Positions 25,864-34,719 of a stretch of DNA of 49,929 nucleotides are shown in pieces (position 1 is the first letter of the stretch; the number at the start of each line of letters is the position of its first letter). A program made the translations under genes and the position numbers. Source of the DNA: SIG575 sp045534165 (lineage in GTDB: Bacteria; Bacillota; Clostridia; Oscillospirales; Acutalibacteraceae). The notes beneath the pieces were generated by a model. The model worked only from the letters and a program-made list of their open reading frames with translations. It was not told the DNA's origin and searched no databases. Location: the NCBI GenBank assembly GCA_045534165.1, contig JAZSJD010000073.1:1-49929 (forward strand), given 5' to 3'.

Positions 25864-26850
25864 TTACTTTTTTAAAGCTTTATATTTTATAATAAATATA
25901 ATCAATGAGATAATATCTATCACTGCTGCGATTGCAAATCCTATTCCGTAAAAGAATATTGTTAAACCGATCAACATACTGAGCAGGCCTAAAACCTGAC
26001 CTATGATAGCAAATACTTTGCCACGTCTGTTTTTCTTTTTTATGCTACCCAAGCTCACAATAGATAACACAAGGGCCACAATGTTAGGAACAATAAACAT
26101 ACCCAACAGTGCTGCCATAGCCACAACTCCGAATACAAAACTTAAAATACTTTTTACATCGTATTTTTGCTTTTCTTTGACTGCTTTCACCGCATTGTTT
26201 TCAGCTGGTGGTGCAACCTTTTTTTTCACCGCATTGTTTTCAGCTGGTGGTGCAACCTTTTCTTTTACCACATTGTTTTCGGCAGATGGTGCAACCTTTT
26301 CTTTCACCGCATTGTTTTCAGCTGGTGGTGCAACCTTTTCTTTCACTGCATTGTTTTCAGCAGATGGTGCAACCTTTTTTTTCGCCACATCACTTCTGAC
26401 AGGTATTGCAACTGCTTCTTTCACCGCAACCGGTTCGGAATTCTCCTCACTACCAATAATTGCTTTGATTTCATTGAGCATTTTTCTGATTGCTGCTGCC
26501 TTATTTTCATATGCTGCATACCTTTGAACATTTGTAAGATAAAAATTAAAATCATCTCGCAAAGCACAATTTTCAAGCATAAATGGTAAAACTATCTTTC
26601 CTTCGTTAATCGCCAGATCTACTTCACGTGAAACCCATTGTGATGCCTGCGCTCTTGATGAAAGAATCAACACAAACACTTTTGCCTGTCTGATTGCTTG
26701 CGGAATTTCAATCGCATAACTTGATCCGCCCGGTATACTTGTAGGAGCCATCCAACAGGAAACACCATTACTTTCCAGAACAGACCTGACCCAGATTGCT
26801 TCCTCTTTTTCTTCAGCCTTATAACTTATAAACACATCTTTGCTAGCCAT
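25864..26850 (-). CDS. TIR-domain protein with tandem repeats and C-terminal membrane helices
   Basis: 328 residues. Residues 1-140 are a TIR domain (DVFISYKAEE; SQWVSREVDLA with E76 at the catalytic-Glu position of TIR NADases). Residues about 155-225 hold five 13-residue repeats of the type KVAPPAENNAVKE. The C-terminal third has three or four TM helices in a DUF4190-like pattern (SILSFVFGVVAMAALLGMFI...). The TIR domain should face the cytoplasm. ATG at 26850 follows GGGGAG; a longer frame to 26877 would overlap the RyR gene. Last gene of the large operon, 16 bases behind the RyR gene. Confidence 0.88.
   Translation of the reverse strand: MASKDVFISYKAEEKEEAIWVRSVLESNGVSCWMAPTSIPGGSSYAIEIPQAIRQAKVFVLILSSRAQASQWVSREVDLAINEGKIVLPFMLENCALRDDFNFYLTNVQRYAAYENKAAAIRKMLNEIKAIIGSEENSEPVAVKEAVAIPVRSDVAKKKVAPSAENNAVKEKVAPPAENNAVKEKVAPSAENNVVKEKVAPPAENNAVKKKVAPPAENNAVKAVKEKQKYDVKSILSFVFGVVAMAALLGMFIVPNIVALVLSIVSLGSIKKKNRRGKVFAIIGQVLGLLSMLIGLTIFFYGIGFAIAAVIDIISLIIFIIKYKALKK
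26189..26383 (-). repeat. Five 39-base tandem repeats in the TIR gene
   Basis: Units begin at 26189, 26228, 26267, 26306 and 26345 and share ATTGTTTTC-G-GGTGCAACC cores on the plus strand. They encode the 13-residue repeats of the linker between the TIR domain and the membrane helices. Confidence 0.9.
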
Positions 26851-26866
26851 TTTCTGCTCCCCTTTA

Positions 26867-28663
26867 TTAATCATCATCTTTTTCTTGTTCTTTCAATGGA
26901 AGTTCATGGAAAGGAACAAGACAATTATGCATTTTTGCCAAATCATTTCGTCCGGCTTTCTCAACAGTTCCTCCATATACATAACCTTCTGAACGCATAT
27001 ATGCATTCCATCTGTTATGCTCCAGAATCCTCAGATTCCACAATTCATCTTCTGAACGGTCTTCAGGAGCTTTCTGAACTCCGGGTATACCGCATAAGAC
27101 TTTCATTTTTCTGTGAATTGCAGAAGCAATTGAAGATTTATAATTATAATTGTATTGCCAGAACTCACTCTCGTTCCCCCACTTCAGATGACGTTTAAGA
27201 GCTTCTTCTTCAACATCTGAATTCAGAATAACTCCCTCTGAGTATGAAGAACGAATATCACCAATAAAGTCAATGTTATATGCCTGACCTTTAAAATTGG
27301 TTATATTGGTTAATGCTTCTTTTTTATCACTGTTATAAACAATGGCTTGTATTTCAGGAGCATATCCCAATCTTTCAAATATAGAACGGAGTTTAACAGA
27401 TACAGAAATATTTTTCTCATCATTTCCTAATGCTACAAAAACGTATGTGGTTCTTGGTAAAGATTGAACCACTTTATCAAATGTAACACTATCCACATCT
27501 ATACCTGCATGAATATTAATGGTGTACTTTGATTCACCGTCAACATCCAACTTTCCGCTGAATTCCATAAGTTCTGGACATTCTGAAATGAAATTTTCTT
27601 TTGTAGATTCATTTAAGTCAAAGGAATTTATTTCCACCAGATATCCGTCCATCTGGCAGAACCATGATAATGCCTTTGTCATTTCTTTACCGTGCTGTCC
27701 CATACCGATCACAACAGCATTAATCTTCCTGACTCCGGTATTATCATCATAAGCACTTTCAAAAATTTTCTCATAACCATGTTCATAAAGATTTCTCAAA
27801 ACAAGTGACTGAACCTCATTGACACGACGCACTCTTATTTTTATATCATCATCAGAATTGTTGAATATACTTGTCAAAAGTATTTCAGATTCAACCTGAG
27901 TTGAAAACAAGTACAAATTAGTGTTCTCACGATTTTTCAGCTTGTTCACAATTTTTAGTGTCTGACTGAGATTTTCAGTCTGATCTTCACCAATTGCAAA
28001 AAAATTCAATTGGCTTTTTTTGCTGTGAAAAGAGAAATCCACGGTAACAACATCATTTTTAAAACAAACAGCACCTATTTCCTTAACTTTTTTAATCAGT
28101 TCATAACTGTGTTCTTCTTGTTTTTCAAACACATCAGTAAAAACAAGAAAACAATCTTTATTTTTATTATATAAACTTTCAGCTAAAGCTAAAGACTTAT
28201 CGTTGAGCTCTGAAAAAATAAACACATCTGAATTGTAATGAGTAAAATAACGCTCATAGGCAGAAATGTTTTTAAAGAAAGACAACACAACACCAAATGT
28301 CATAACCGGTGCCATTACAAAAAGAATTGAAAACAGGATGGTGTATCCTTTATAAAGATCGGATGGAGCGTTTATAAGGTTTGATGTAATAAAATTAAAA
28401 TCTCCATCCACAACAAATAACCTGATCACATTATGAATAGAAATAAAAATAGCTTCAAAAATTCCGCAACTATTTTCTTTGAACACATTTACATAAATTG
28501 GTATAAATAAAAATACAGATGATAAAATAACCCCGAAAAAAAGAATTTTCGAAGGTTCCGGAATTCTTCTGATTTTATGTTTTGCTTTCACACTGCTGAC
28601 AGCCATAACAATTGAACTGCCCAGGCAAAAAGCCGAAATAATTAAAAAAATCGTCCATTCCAT
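26867..28663 (-). CDS. Membrane RCK/Rossmann protein with C-terminal RyR domain
   Basis: 598 residues. TM helices lie at about 1-22, 40-60 and 102-130. Two TrkA_N-like Rossmann units follow; the second begins INAVVIGMGQHGKEMTKAL with a GxGxxG loop. The last about 55 residues (LEHNRWNAYMRSEGYVYG, then LAKMHNCLVPFHELPLKEQ) match the RyR domain (PF02026 type). The layout recalls CASTOR/POLLUX and TrkA-type channels but no clear pore filter is seen. ATG at 28663 follows GGAGGG. It lies between the giant DA1 protein gene and the TIR gene. Confidence 0.82.
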   Translation of the reverse strand: MEWTIFLIISAFCLGSSIVMAVSSVKAKHKIRRIPEPSKILFFGVILSSVFLFIPIYVNVFKENSCGIFEAIFISIHNVIRLFVVDGDFNFITSNLINAPSDLYKGYTILFSILFVMAPVMTFGVVLSFFKNISAYERYFTHYNSDVFIFSELNDKSLALAESLYNKNKDCFLVFTDVFEKQEEHSYELIKKVKEIGAVCFKNDVVTVDFSFHSKKSQLNFFAIGEDQTENLSQTLKIVNKLKNRENTNLYLFSTQVESEILLTSIFNNSDDDIKIRVRRVNEVQSLVLRNLYEHGYEKIFESAYDDNTGVRKINAVVIGMGQHGKEMTKALSWFCQMDGYLVEINSFDLNESTKENFISECPELMEFSGKLDVDGESKYTINIHAGIDVDSVTFDKVVQSLPRTTYVFVALGNDEKNISVSVKLRSIFERLGYAPEIQAIVYNSDKKEALTNITNFKGQAYNIDFIGDIRSSYSEGVILNSDVEEEALKRHLKWGNESEFWQYNYNYKSSIASAIHRKMKVLCGIPGVQKAPEDRSEDELWNLRILEHNRWNAYMRSEGYVYGGTVEKAGRNDLAKMHNCLVPFHELPLKEQEKDDD

Positions 28664-28732
28664 AATATCCCTCCGGACGCCGGTTGAAAATCTTCTTTCT
28701 GATAATCTATACAAAAGAAAACATCATTCCTT

Positions 28733-28762
28733 CCGTCCCCGATAAAAGCTGATCGGGGACGG
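28733..28762 (-). other. Strong hairpin between the giant gene and the RyR gene
   Basis: CCGTCCCCGAT pairs perfectly with ATCGGGGACGG (11 bp, 8-base loop). No T-tract follows on the minus strand (it reads AAGGAATGATG), so it is not a classical terminator. It may be an mRNA processing or stability element inside the operon. Confidence 0.6.
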
Positions 28763-28785
28763 AGTATATGATTTAACAGGTGGCA

Positions 28786-31700
28786 TTATAATTTTGTTAT
28801 AAAGAAAGCAACTGTCAATCTGTCTTCATGAACTGAATACTGATAGCTCAAATCAAGCTTTGTATTTGATTTCAGACCTGCAAATTGAATAATTTCTCTG
28901 AACTTTTCGTTATCCACCAATTGTTTTTTAGCTTCACCTAACACACTGGGTGAGCTGAATTTAAACGAAACATTTAACTTATTCAGTTTAACGCTTTCGC
29001 AAACTATTGATCTCACTCTGTCAAAATCGTATGTTTCAAAATACAAACCATGACGTCTGTGATAATTACATTTAGTTGCTGTACATTCAGGTAACGGGAA
29101 ACCTGCCTCAGGAGTATGTGATTCAATACGGGCAAGTTCTGCCGTTGTGATGCAGAAGCAATCATAATTAATGCTATCGTTCTGCATCTTTTCCTTTTTA
29201 GTATCAGTGCCATCACCCCATGTAACATCCATGTGGTAATAATCACCCTCTAATTTAATAAGATTCCATGCATGTGAATCGCTCGTTACATATGTACACT
29301 CTATACCGCACAGGTTAAGTAAATACTGCATAGCTTTGGCATAACCTGCACACACAGCTTTCTTATTCACAAACACACCATAAATAGAGCGTAAATCATC
29401 AGGAACTTCTACTGAAACAGTAGTTCTCCTCTGGCGTTCCAGACCAATTGTATCGTAATCAACCAGTTGAATGATATTTTCATAAATATGAAGTGTTGCT
29501 TCATAATCACTCATATCATCAGTAACTGAGGTTAAGAACGATTTTGTTGCCATATCAATTTTTTCCTGACGTTTTTCTGCCTCTTCCTGTGTCATGCAGT
29601 ACTTAAGTTCCACTCTGCTGACAATACGAGTCATTTTGTCAAAATAGAATACTGCTCCGTGCTGGAACCAGAAAATTTCCGGATGATCTCTCTGGATAAA
29701 GTCTACAATTTTCTGAATCTGAGAATCTGTTACAGAAGCACTGAAATCATTTATTTCTGATGTAAATGTATTTATTGCTTCTAAAACAGTATCGTAAACT
29801 GATTTTTCATCGTCATCCAAAAGATTGTATGCATACTTGTTAAACGAAACGGGGTCTCGTTCAACAGGCCCTTTGATCGGACCGGTAGGAATGATGGGGG
29901 TATCTCCATCAGGTTCAGGTGTTTCCCCTTCAACATCTCCCGGATTAATTCCATCAGTCGGCAACAAAACAGTTATCTCACCGCAGTATTCCGGATCAAG
30001 GGGAGTTTCCACGTTCATAAACGGTGTTCTCTTGGTAATAACAGTACCTAATGAGAAAGGATAATTTGCACGATACCTGAGGAAACCGCGTCCGTATTCA
30101 TCATCCCTGTACGAAGTAATAATTTCCTCACGTTTTGCAGCAGCCGGTTCATTAATCAGATAAGCATACTGGATTTCCACCCATTTTGCCATACCCTCAT
30201 AAATTTCCAGGCGCATTTTTTTACCATACTTTTTACGAATTGCTTTATCATTCCAGTTAATATACTGCCAGATATGCGTTAATTCGTGAGCCATAGTAAG
30301 CATAGAAGCCATTCGCGGAGAGCCGTTCTCAACCAACAAGGTATATCCGTTCTTATCGCTTATAGCAACACCTAAAACACGTCCATCGGCCTTTGGTGTA
30401 GGAATAAATGCTTTGCCAAGGCGCTTATGAAGAGTTTTTGAGTTAACCATTTCAACCTTAATACCGGCATTAATTCGAATACCGAAGAAAGATTCCATGT
30501 TTCTCTTAACATCTTCAAATATTTTACGGAACTCCTCGCCGGTCTTAATAGCTGTTCTGCTGCAATTCATACATCTGTCGCGACCGTCGGCAAGAGTTTC
30601 ATATTCAACTCCGAAAATTTCTGTTCCACAGAAGTCACAATATCTTGCATCAGGCTTTCCGGGCTTATAGGTTGCCTCAATAATTTCAGCAATTTTTTTG
30701 CCTTCCCTTGCCTGCTTCAATGAATTTTGCTGCATTCCCATTTCAGAAATATAGTCCAATGTTCCTGAAAGGTCAATGTAAACAGGTTCACAGTCCCTAC
30801 CATAAAGCATATAGTAAGATTCGTGATAGGGTCTTTTGTTTGTTGAAAATCCCGCTTTCGCAGCTCGTTCATTTTCTGTTGAATATGAAATATCGTCAGA
30901 TGAAGGGAATTCAGTCAATTCCGGCTGTTCCTTAATAAAGTCCTCGCCTGAATTTCCCTCTTCTTCTGTTGATTCATTCACAGCCATTCCATCTTCTGCA
31001 ATTTCTGTTGTTTCAGAAGATGTACTAACCGGAACACTTTCATCAGTGGGTACTTCATCAGTGGGTACTTCGTCGGTCGGTACTTCTTCAGTTGGTACTT
31101 CATCAGTGGGTACTTCATCGGTTGGTACTTCATCAGTCGGTACTTCATCAGTGGGTACTTCATCAGTGGGTACTTCGTCGGTCGGTACTTCTTCAGTTGG
31201 TACTTCATCAGTGGGTACTTCATCGGTGGGTACTTCATCAGTCGGTACTTCATCGGTGGGTACTTCATCGGTGGGTACTTCATCAGTCGGTACTTCGTCA
31301 GTCGGTACTTCATCGGTAGGCACTTCATCGGTTGGTACTTCTTCAGTCGGTACTTCATCGGTAGGCACTTCATCGGTGGGTACTTCTTCAGTCGGTACTT
31401 CTTCAGTCGGCTCTTCGCCTTTCTTCGGCTTTTTCTTGAACCAACCTTTAATCTTATCAATAATTTTCTTGATTTTTTCACCAATGGCAGAAAAAATTCC
31501 TTTTTTCTTTGGCTTTTCTCCATTTCCTGCGTTTTCGCCATTTTCAGTATTCTCGGGGTCCTTGAATATGATGGGCGGTTGCGGTTCAGGAGGAGGATTA
31601 AGACTATCTTCAAGAGTTTTCATATGCCAATCAATATAATCATAAACAATATCAAAAATTCTTTGAAGATTTCTTTCAACCGTAACTGTCAAACCTAAAT

Positions 31701-34700
31701 CCAACTGGCTATCTTCAATGATATAAATTGAATTACTCTGAAGTTCATATCCTTCCCCTTTAACAGAATATGTAAAGATTTTATCACTTTCAATTTCTTC
31801 AAGGAAAGAATCATCAGTAACGGCACAAATATATGCCTGATTTTCAGCAAAGATTGTTTTAAATATCTCGTTGAAAAGAACTGTGATGGTATAGCGGATA
31901 TTATCATTTAACTTACCATCAAAATCAGGCAATTCAATACGAAGAATTTCTTTATTATGATAAACACGCTGAGGTATACCATTCTTTTCGCCTTCAAACG
32001 AAATTCGTTTTGCAGTGGTGAAATCGTTATATTTCACCATACGATAGTAACCGGGAGTACTAACGCTGATATCAGCAAATTCCTTAACTACCTTCATGCC
32101 TGCAATATTCTGATGTGCACCAATCTTTTCAGATGATTTAACACCATAGATAGTATACTCGCGTATTTGTCTGTATGAAGGACGGCCTGTGATATGGTCA
32201 GCAGCTCTTCGTACCAAAACCTGACCATCCGCAGTTAAATACTGCATTTCATAATATTTGCCGCCGAAAGTAAAGAACTGTCCCGGCAGATATTTCTGAT
32301 AAATGTGACCACAAAGCTCTGAGCCGAGATAATAGCGCTGTCCTTTTTCATCTTCAGCAACATATCCGGCTGAACGAAGCTCTGAAACACACAAGGTTAA
32401 AAATTCTGGGTCGGCAATAGAATAAACAATTTCTATTTTACCGTTTTTCAAATTAAAAGACTCTTCATCCTTGATAATATTATGATCCCACTCAGCTCCG
32501 CCGAGCTTTATCTGTCTGTGATAAACCTCATTTACAGCCTGACGATATTCATCAGAAAGCTCTTTTATCGTTGAGACCTCAGAATAACAATTATATAATT
32601 CAAACCACAACTGTTTTTTCAAATCAAACACTGTTATTCCAAGCAAGGATAACTCTTTTTCCAGAAGTTCAGAAGATACGGGATATGTGCTCATCATCAG
32701 AATCAATCGCAAAATTGTATTTCTGTTACTTCTTGTATAGTCAGCAACAATAAACGGAATTGCCTTAGCATCAGCCTCGAAAATAGAAGCGTTATCTGCC
32801 ATATAATCTTTCAACAGATATTCGGATGAAATTATATTGATAAATCCTTGTTCTGTTGTTCTTGTTGAAAAGTCTCTCAGAATTTCAAACATATTATATG
32901 ACTCATCTTCCACTGTCATATAATTATTCTTTCCTACCTCTGCACTCCAGAAATTTGATGATGTAACAAAATGTTCATCCATAGCCTCCTGGTTTGTAGG
33001 TAAGCTTGCATACTTTGTCAAATCGTAATAATACTGCTTGGCAATCCATCGCATATCAGTTACCGGGAAAGCTTCGCCACCGTACCATTTTGTCTTTGAA
33101 ACCTGATTTTTCAAAGCAGCAAAAGACAATTCTGTACCCATACCAAGATATCTTGAAATATTAGGCACCAGACGGTGATGAAGGTATTCTTCATCAGCTT
33201 CCCAGCACATATAAGATGAAGTTCCCAGATGCTTCTTAGTAGCAGACACCTCTGTAATACTTGTCATAAGTATATGTGACATTGCATCAACTAATCCGTC
33301 GCAGTTTTTATCACACACACAATACACAATGTTTTTATCCTCATCTTTTCTGCACTTTTTAACAAGCAAATTCAAGCCGATCTGCGCAGTAGAAATTAAC
33401 TTGGATGGTTCAATAATAACAAAGAAACCAACATTTTCAAGAAACTCAGAATTAGCATTGTGAAGCTCAATATCCAGAACATCAGATCTTGTAACGATAC
33501 CGATATCAAGATCCTGCTCTTCGGAACTTAAAATGCCTACCTTCCACATAAAAGGAATATTGGTGATTGCTTCTATTCCGTTTTCAATCCATTCTTTTAT
33601 ATCATCATCAATAGAATGTCGTCCCAACACAACCAGAACCTTCTGGTGACTTAAAAGGGCTCTGTTCATAGGATAAAAAGCATACGGTATTAAATCGTTA
33701 TAAAACGGATTATTGAATAAAACACTTTTTCCGTTGAGCATATCCAGAGAAGAACGCAGATAGTTATGGTCAACTGAATATCCTGTTTTATTAAGTGCGT
33801 TCATATAAGAGGCAAAGCATGTAACTTTCTGATCTTCGCTTTTTTCAAGTTCACGAATAATCTCATCTGTTGTAATATCATAAGTCAATGCATTATTGAT
33901 GCTTGTGTTTTCAGCGAGAAGTTTATCTCCGAAAACTGAACGCAAAAACTTTCTCAATAAAGAATAGTTTACCATTTTATATGCATCTTCATCTTCGCCG
34001 AGAATATGTCCTGAATATTCACGCTTTGTTGCTCCGTCAAGGTAAAAATAGAGTTCTCCGACAATAATAATACCAAATACGGGATAGAAAACAGTTTTAA
34101 TTAAATTATCAAAATAGAATTTACGGCTTACAAGCATCAGCAGTGCAGAAAGTATTATGGCGCTGTAAAAGAAAACTTTAAACATGCTGCGTACATGCAC
34201 ATAATTTTCCCTAATACACCATTTGTTTCTTTCTGGAAAATACTCGTAAAAATTACCCGCTATCTTTGTATGAAGTTCACCATCCGATTTTACTGCTTTC
34301 GCAATAATTATCAAGGCAATCTTTTTGATAATCATATAGACGGAAATTATAAGCGTATTTGCAATAAAGAAAACCCAGAAATTCAAATTCAGACTTTCAA
34401 TCCATGAACGCAGAGAACGACTGAGTTTGTCTAACACTTCACTGATCTGCAACGGCATCCAGTGAAATCCGCCCAAACCTGCCAGCCATTTTGGCAGATT
34501 ATTAATAAATTTGATTATCCATTCGTTGACTGATTCCATCAAAAGCATTGCTATAATCACATAAACCAAAGCAATGACAGGCATAAAAAACTGTTTGCTG
34601 CGATCAATCTTAGGCAGATTAACCATCTTGCTTACAAAACAGAGAATTACAAAGGGAAGAACTGCCAATACCAGCTTGGCTATATAAATAATAACATTAA

Positions 34701-34719
34701 GAAGAATATTATCAGTCAT
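28786..34719 (-). CDS. Giant membrane protein: helicase-like region, zinc-DA1 peptidase, transglutaminase
   Basis: 1977 residues. Five TM helices lie in residues 1-230. Residues about 300-900 contain a block that I read as a degenerate SF2-helicase-like fold (SVLFNNPFYNDL, FFVIIEPSKLISTAQIGLNL, then YEMQYLTADGQVLVRRAA like MrfA/YprA-type proteins); no intact Walker motif is seen, so this is inference. Residues about 1100-1230 hold 25 PTDEV-type pentapeptides. C1361, C1364, C1383 and C1386 form a zinc ribbon, followed by a DA1-like peptidase (GSPRMASMLTMAHELTHIWQ, H1478, E1479, H1482, then E1508 in EGMAKW). The C-terminus is a transglutaminase-like domain with C1790 (KAVCAGYA), H1816 (SHAWN) and D1831. 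It overlaps the preceding gene by 8 bases and has a strong GGAGG site. Confidence 0.85.
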   Translation of the reverse strand: MTDNILLNVIIYIAKLVLAVLPFVILCFVSKMVNLPKIDRSKQFFMPVIALVYVIIAMLLMESVNEWIIKFINNLPKWLAGLGGFHWMPLQISEVLDKLSRSLRSWIESLNLNFWVFFIANTLIISVYMIIKKIALIIIAKAVKSDGELHTKIAGNFYEYFPERNKWCIRENYVHVRSMFKVFFYSAIILSALLMLVSRKFYFDNLIKTVFYPVFGIIIVGELYFYLDGATKREYSGHILGEDEDAYKMVNYSLLRKFLRSVFGDKLLAENTSINNALTYDITTDEIIRELEKSEDQKVTCFASYMNALNKTGYSVDHNYLRSSLDMLNGKSVLFNNPFYNDLIPYAFYPMNRALLSHQKVLVVLGRHSIDDDIKEWIENGIEAITNIPFMWKVGILSSEEQDLDIGIVTRSDVLDIELHNANSEFLENVGFFVIIEPSKLISTAQIGLNLLVKKCRKDEDKNIVYCVCDKNCDGLVDAMSHILMTSITEVSATKKHLGTSSYMCWEADEEYLHHRLVPNISRYLGMGTELSFAALKNQVSKTKWYGGEAFPVTDMRWIAKQYYYDLTKYASLPTNQEAMDEHFVTSSNFWSAEVGKNNYMTVEDESYNMFEILRDFSTRTTEQGFINIISSEYLLKDYMADNASIFEADAKAIPFIVADYTRSNRNTILRLILMMSTYPVSSELLEKELSLLGITVFDLKKQLWFELYNCYSEVSTIKELSDEYRQAVNEVYHRQIKLGGAEWDHNIIKDEESFNLKNGKIEIVYSIADPEFLTLCVSELRSAGYVAEDEKGQRYYLGSELCGHIYQKYLPGQFFTFGGKYYEMQYLTADGQVLVRRAADHITGRPSYRQIREYTIYGVKSSEKIGAHQNIAGMKVVKEFADISVSTPGYYRMVKYNDFTTAKRISFEGEKNGIPQRVYHNKEILRIELPDFDGKLNDNIRYTITVLFNEIFKTIFAENQAYICAVTDDSFLEEIESDKIFTYSVKGEGYELQSNSIYIIEDSQLDLGLTVTVERNLQRIFDIVYDYIDWHMKTLEDSLNPPPEPQPPIIFKDPENTENGENAGNGEKPKKKGIFSAIGEKIKKIIDKIKGWFKKKPKKGEEPTEEVPTEEVPTDEVPTDEVPTEEVPTDEVPTDEVPTDEVPTDEVPTDEVPTDEVPTDEVPTDEVPTDEVPTEEVPTDEVPTDEVPTDEVPTDEVPTDEVPTDEVPTEEVPTDEVPTDEVPTDESVPVSTSSETTEIAEDGMAVNESTEEEGNSGEDFIKEQPELTEFPSSDDISYSTENERAAKAGFSTNKRPYHESYYMLYGRDCEPVYIDLSGTLDYISEMGMQQNSLKQAREGKKIAEIIEATYKPGKPDARYCDFCGTEIFGVEYETLADGRDRCMNCSRTAIKTGEEFRKIFEDVKRNMESFFGIRINAGIKVEMVNSKTLHKRLGKAFIPTPKADGRVLGVAISDKNGYTLLVENGSPRMASMLTMAHELTHIWQYINWNDKAIRKKYGKKMRLEIYEGMAKWVEIQYAYLINEPAAAKREEIITSYRDDEYGRGFLRYRANYPFSLGTVITKRTPFMNVETPLDPEYCGEITVLLPTDGINPGDVEGETPEPDGDTPIIPTGPIKGPVERDPVSFNKYAYNLLDDDEKSVYDTVLEAINTFTSEINDFSASVTDSQIQKIVDFIQRDHPEIFWFQHGAVFYFDKMTRIVSRVELKYCMTQEEAEKRQEKIDMATKSFLTSVTDDMSDYEATLHIYENIIQLVDYDTIGLERQRRTTVSVEVPDDLRSIYGVFVNKKAVCAGYAKAMQYLLNLCGIECTYVTSDSHAWNLIKLEGDYYHMDVTWGDGTDTKKEKMQNDSINYDCFCITTAELARIESHTPEAGFPLPECTATKCNYHRRHGLYFETYDFDRVRSIVCESVKLNKLNVSFKFSSPSVLGEAKKQLVDNEKFREIIQFAGLKSNTKLDLSYQYSVHEDRLTVAFFITKL
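31036..31410 (-). repeat. Twenty-five 15-base tandem repeats (PTDEV pentapeptides)
   Basis: Units of 15 bases, plus-strand type TACTTCATCAGTGGG, run without a break in frame. 31041-31122 is identical to 31146-31227, an 82-base repeat at an offset of 105 bases (seven units), which shows growth by block duplication. Confidence 0.95.

Noticed and set aside
26003..26589. Plus-strand frames of 174 and 140 codons
   Set aside because: Antisense to the TIR gene and its 39-base repeats; composition is a mirror of the repeat.
31036..31410. Regular repeats considered as a CRISPR array
   Set aside because: Units of 15 bases are directly adjacent with no spacers and translate as an in-frame pentapeptide repeat.
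30978..31613. 211-codon minus-strand frame with KYPLMK-type repeats
   Set aside because: Alternative frame of the same 15-base repeat inside the giant gene.
30836..31639. 267-codon plus-strand frame with SVGTS repeats
   Set aside because: It is antisense to the PTDEV repeats; the 15-base period keeps several frames open. No start signal.
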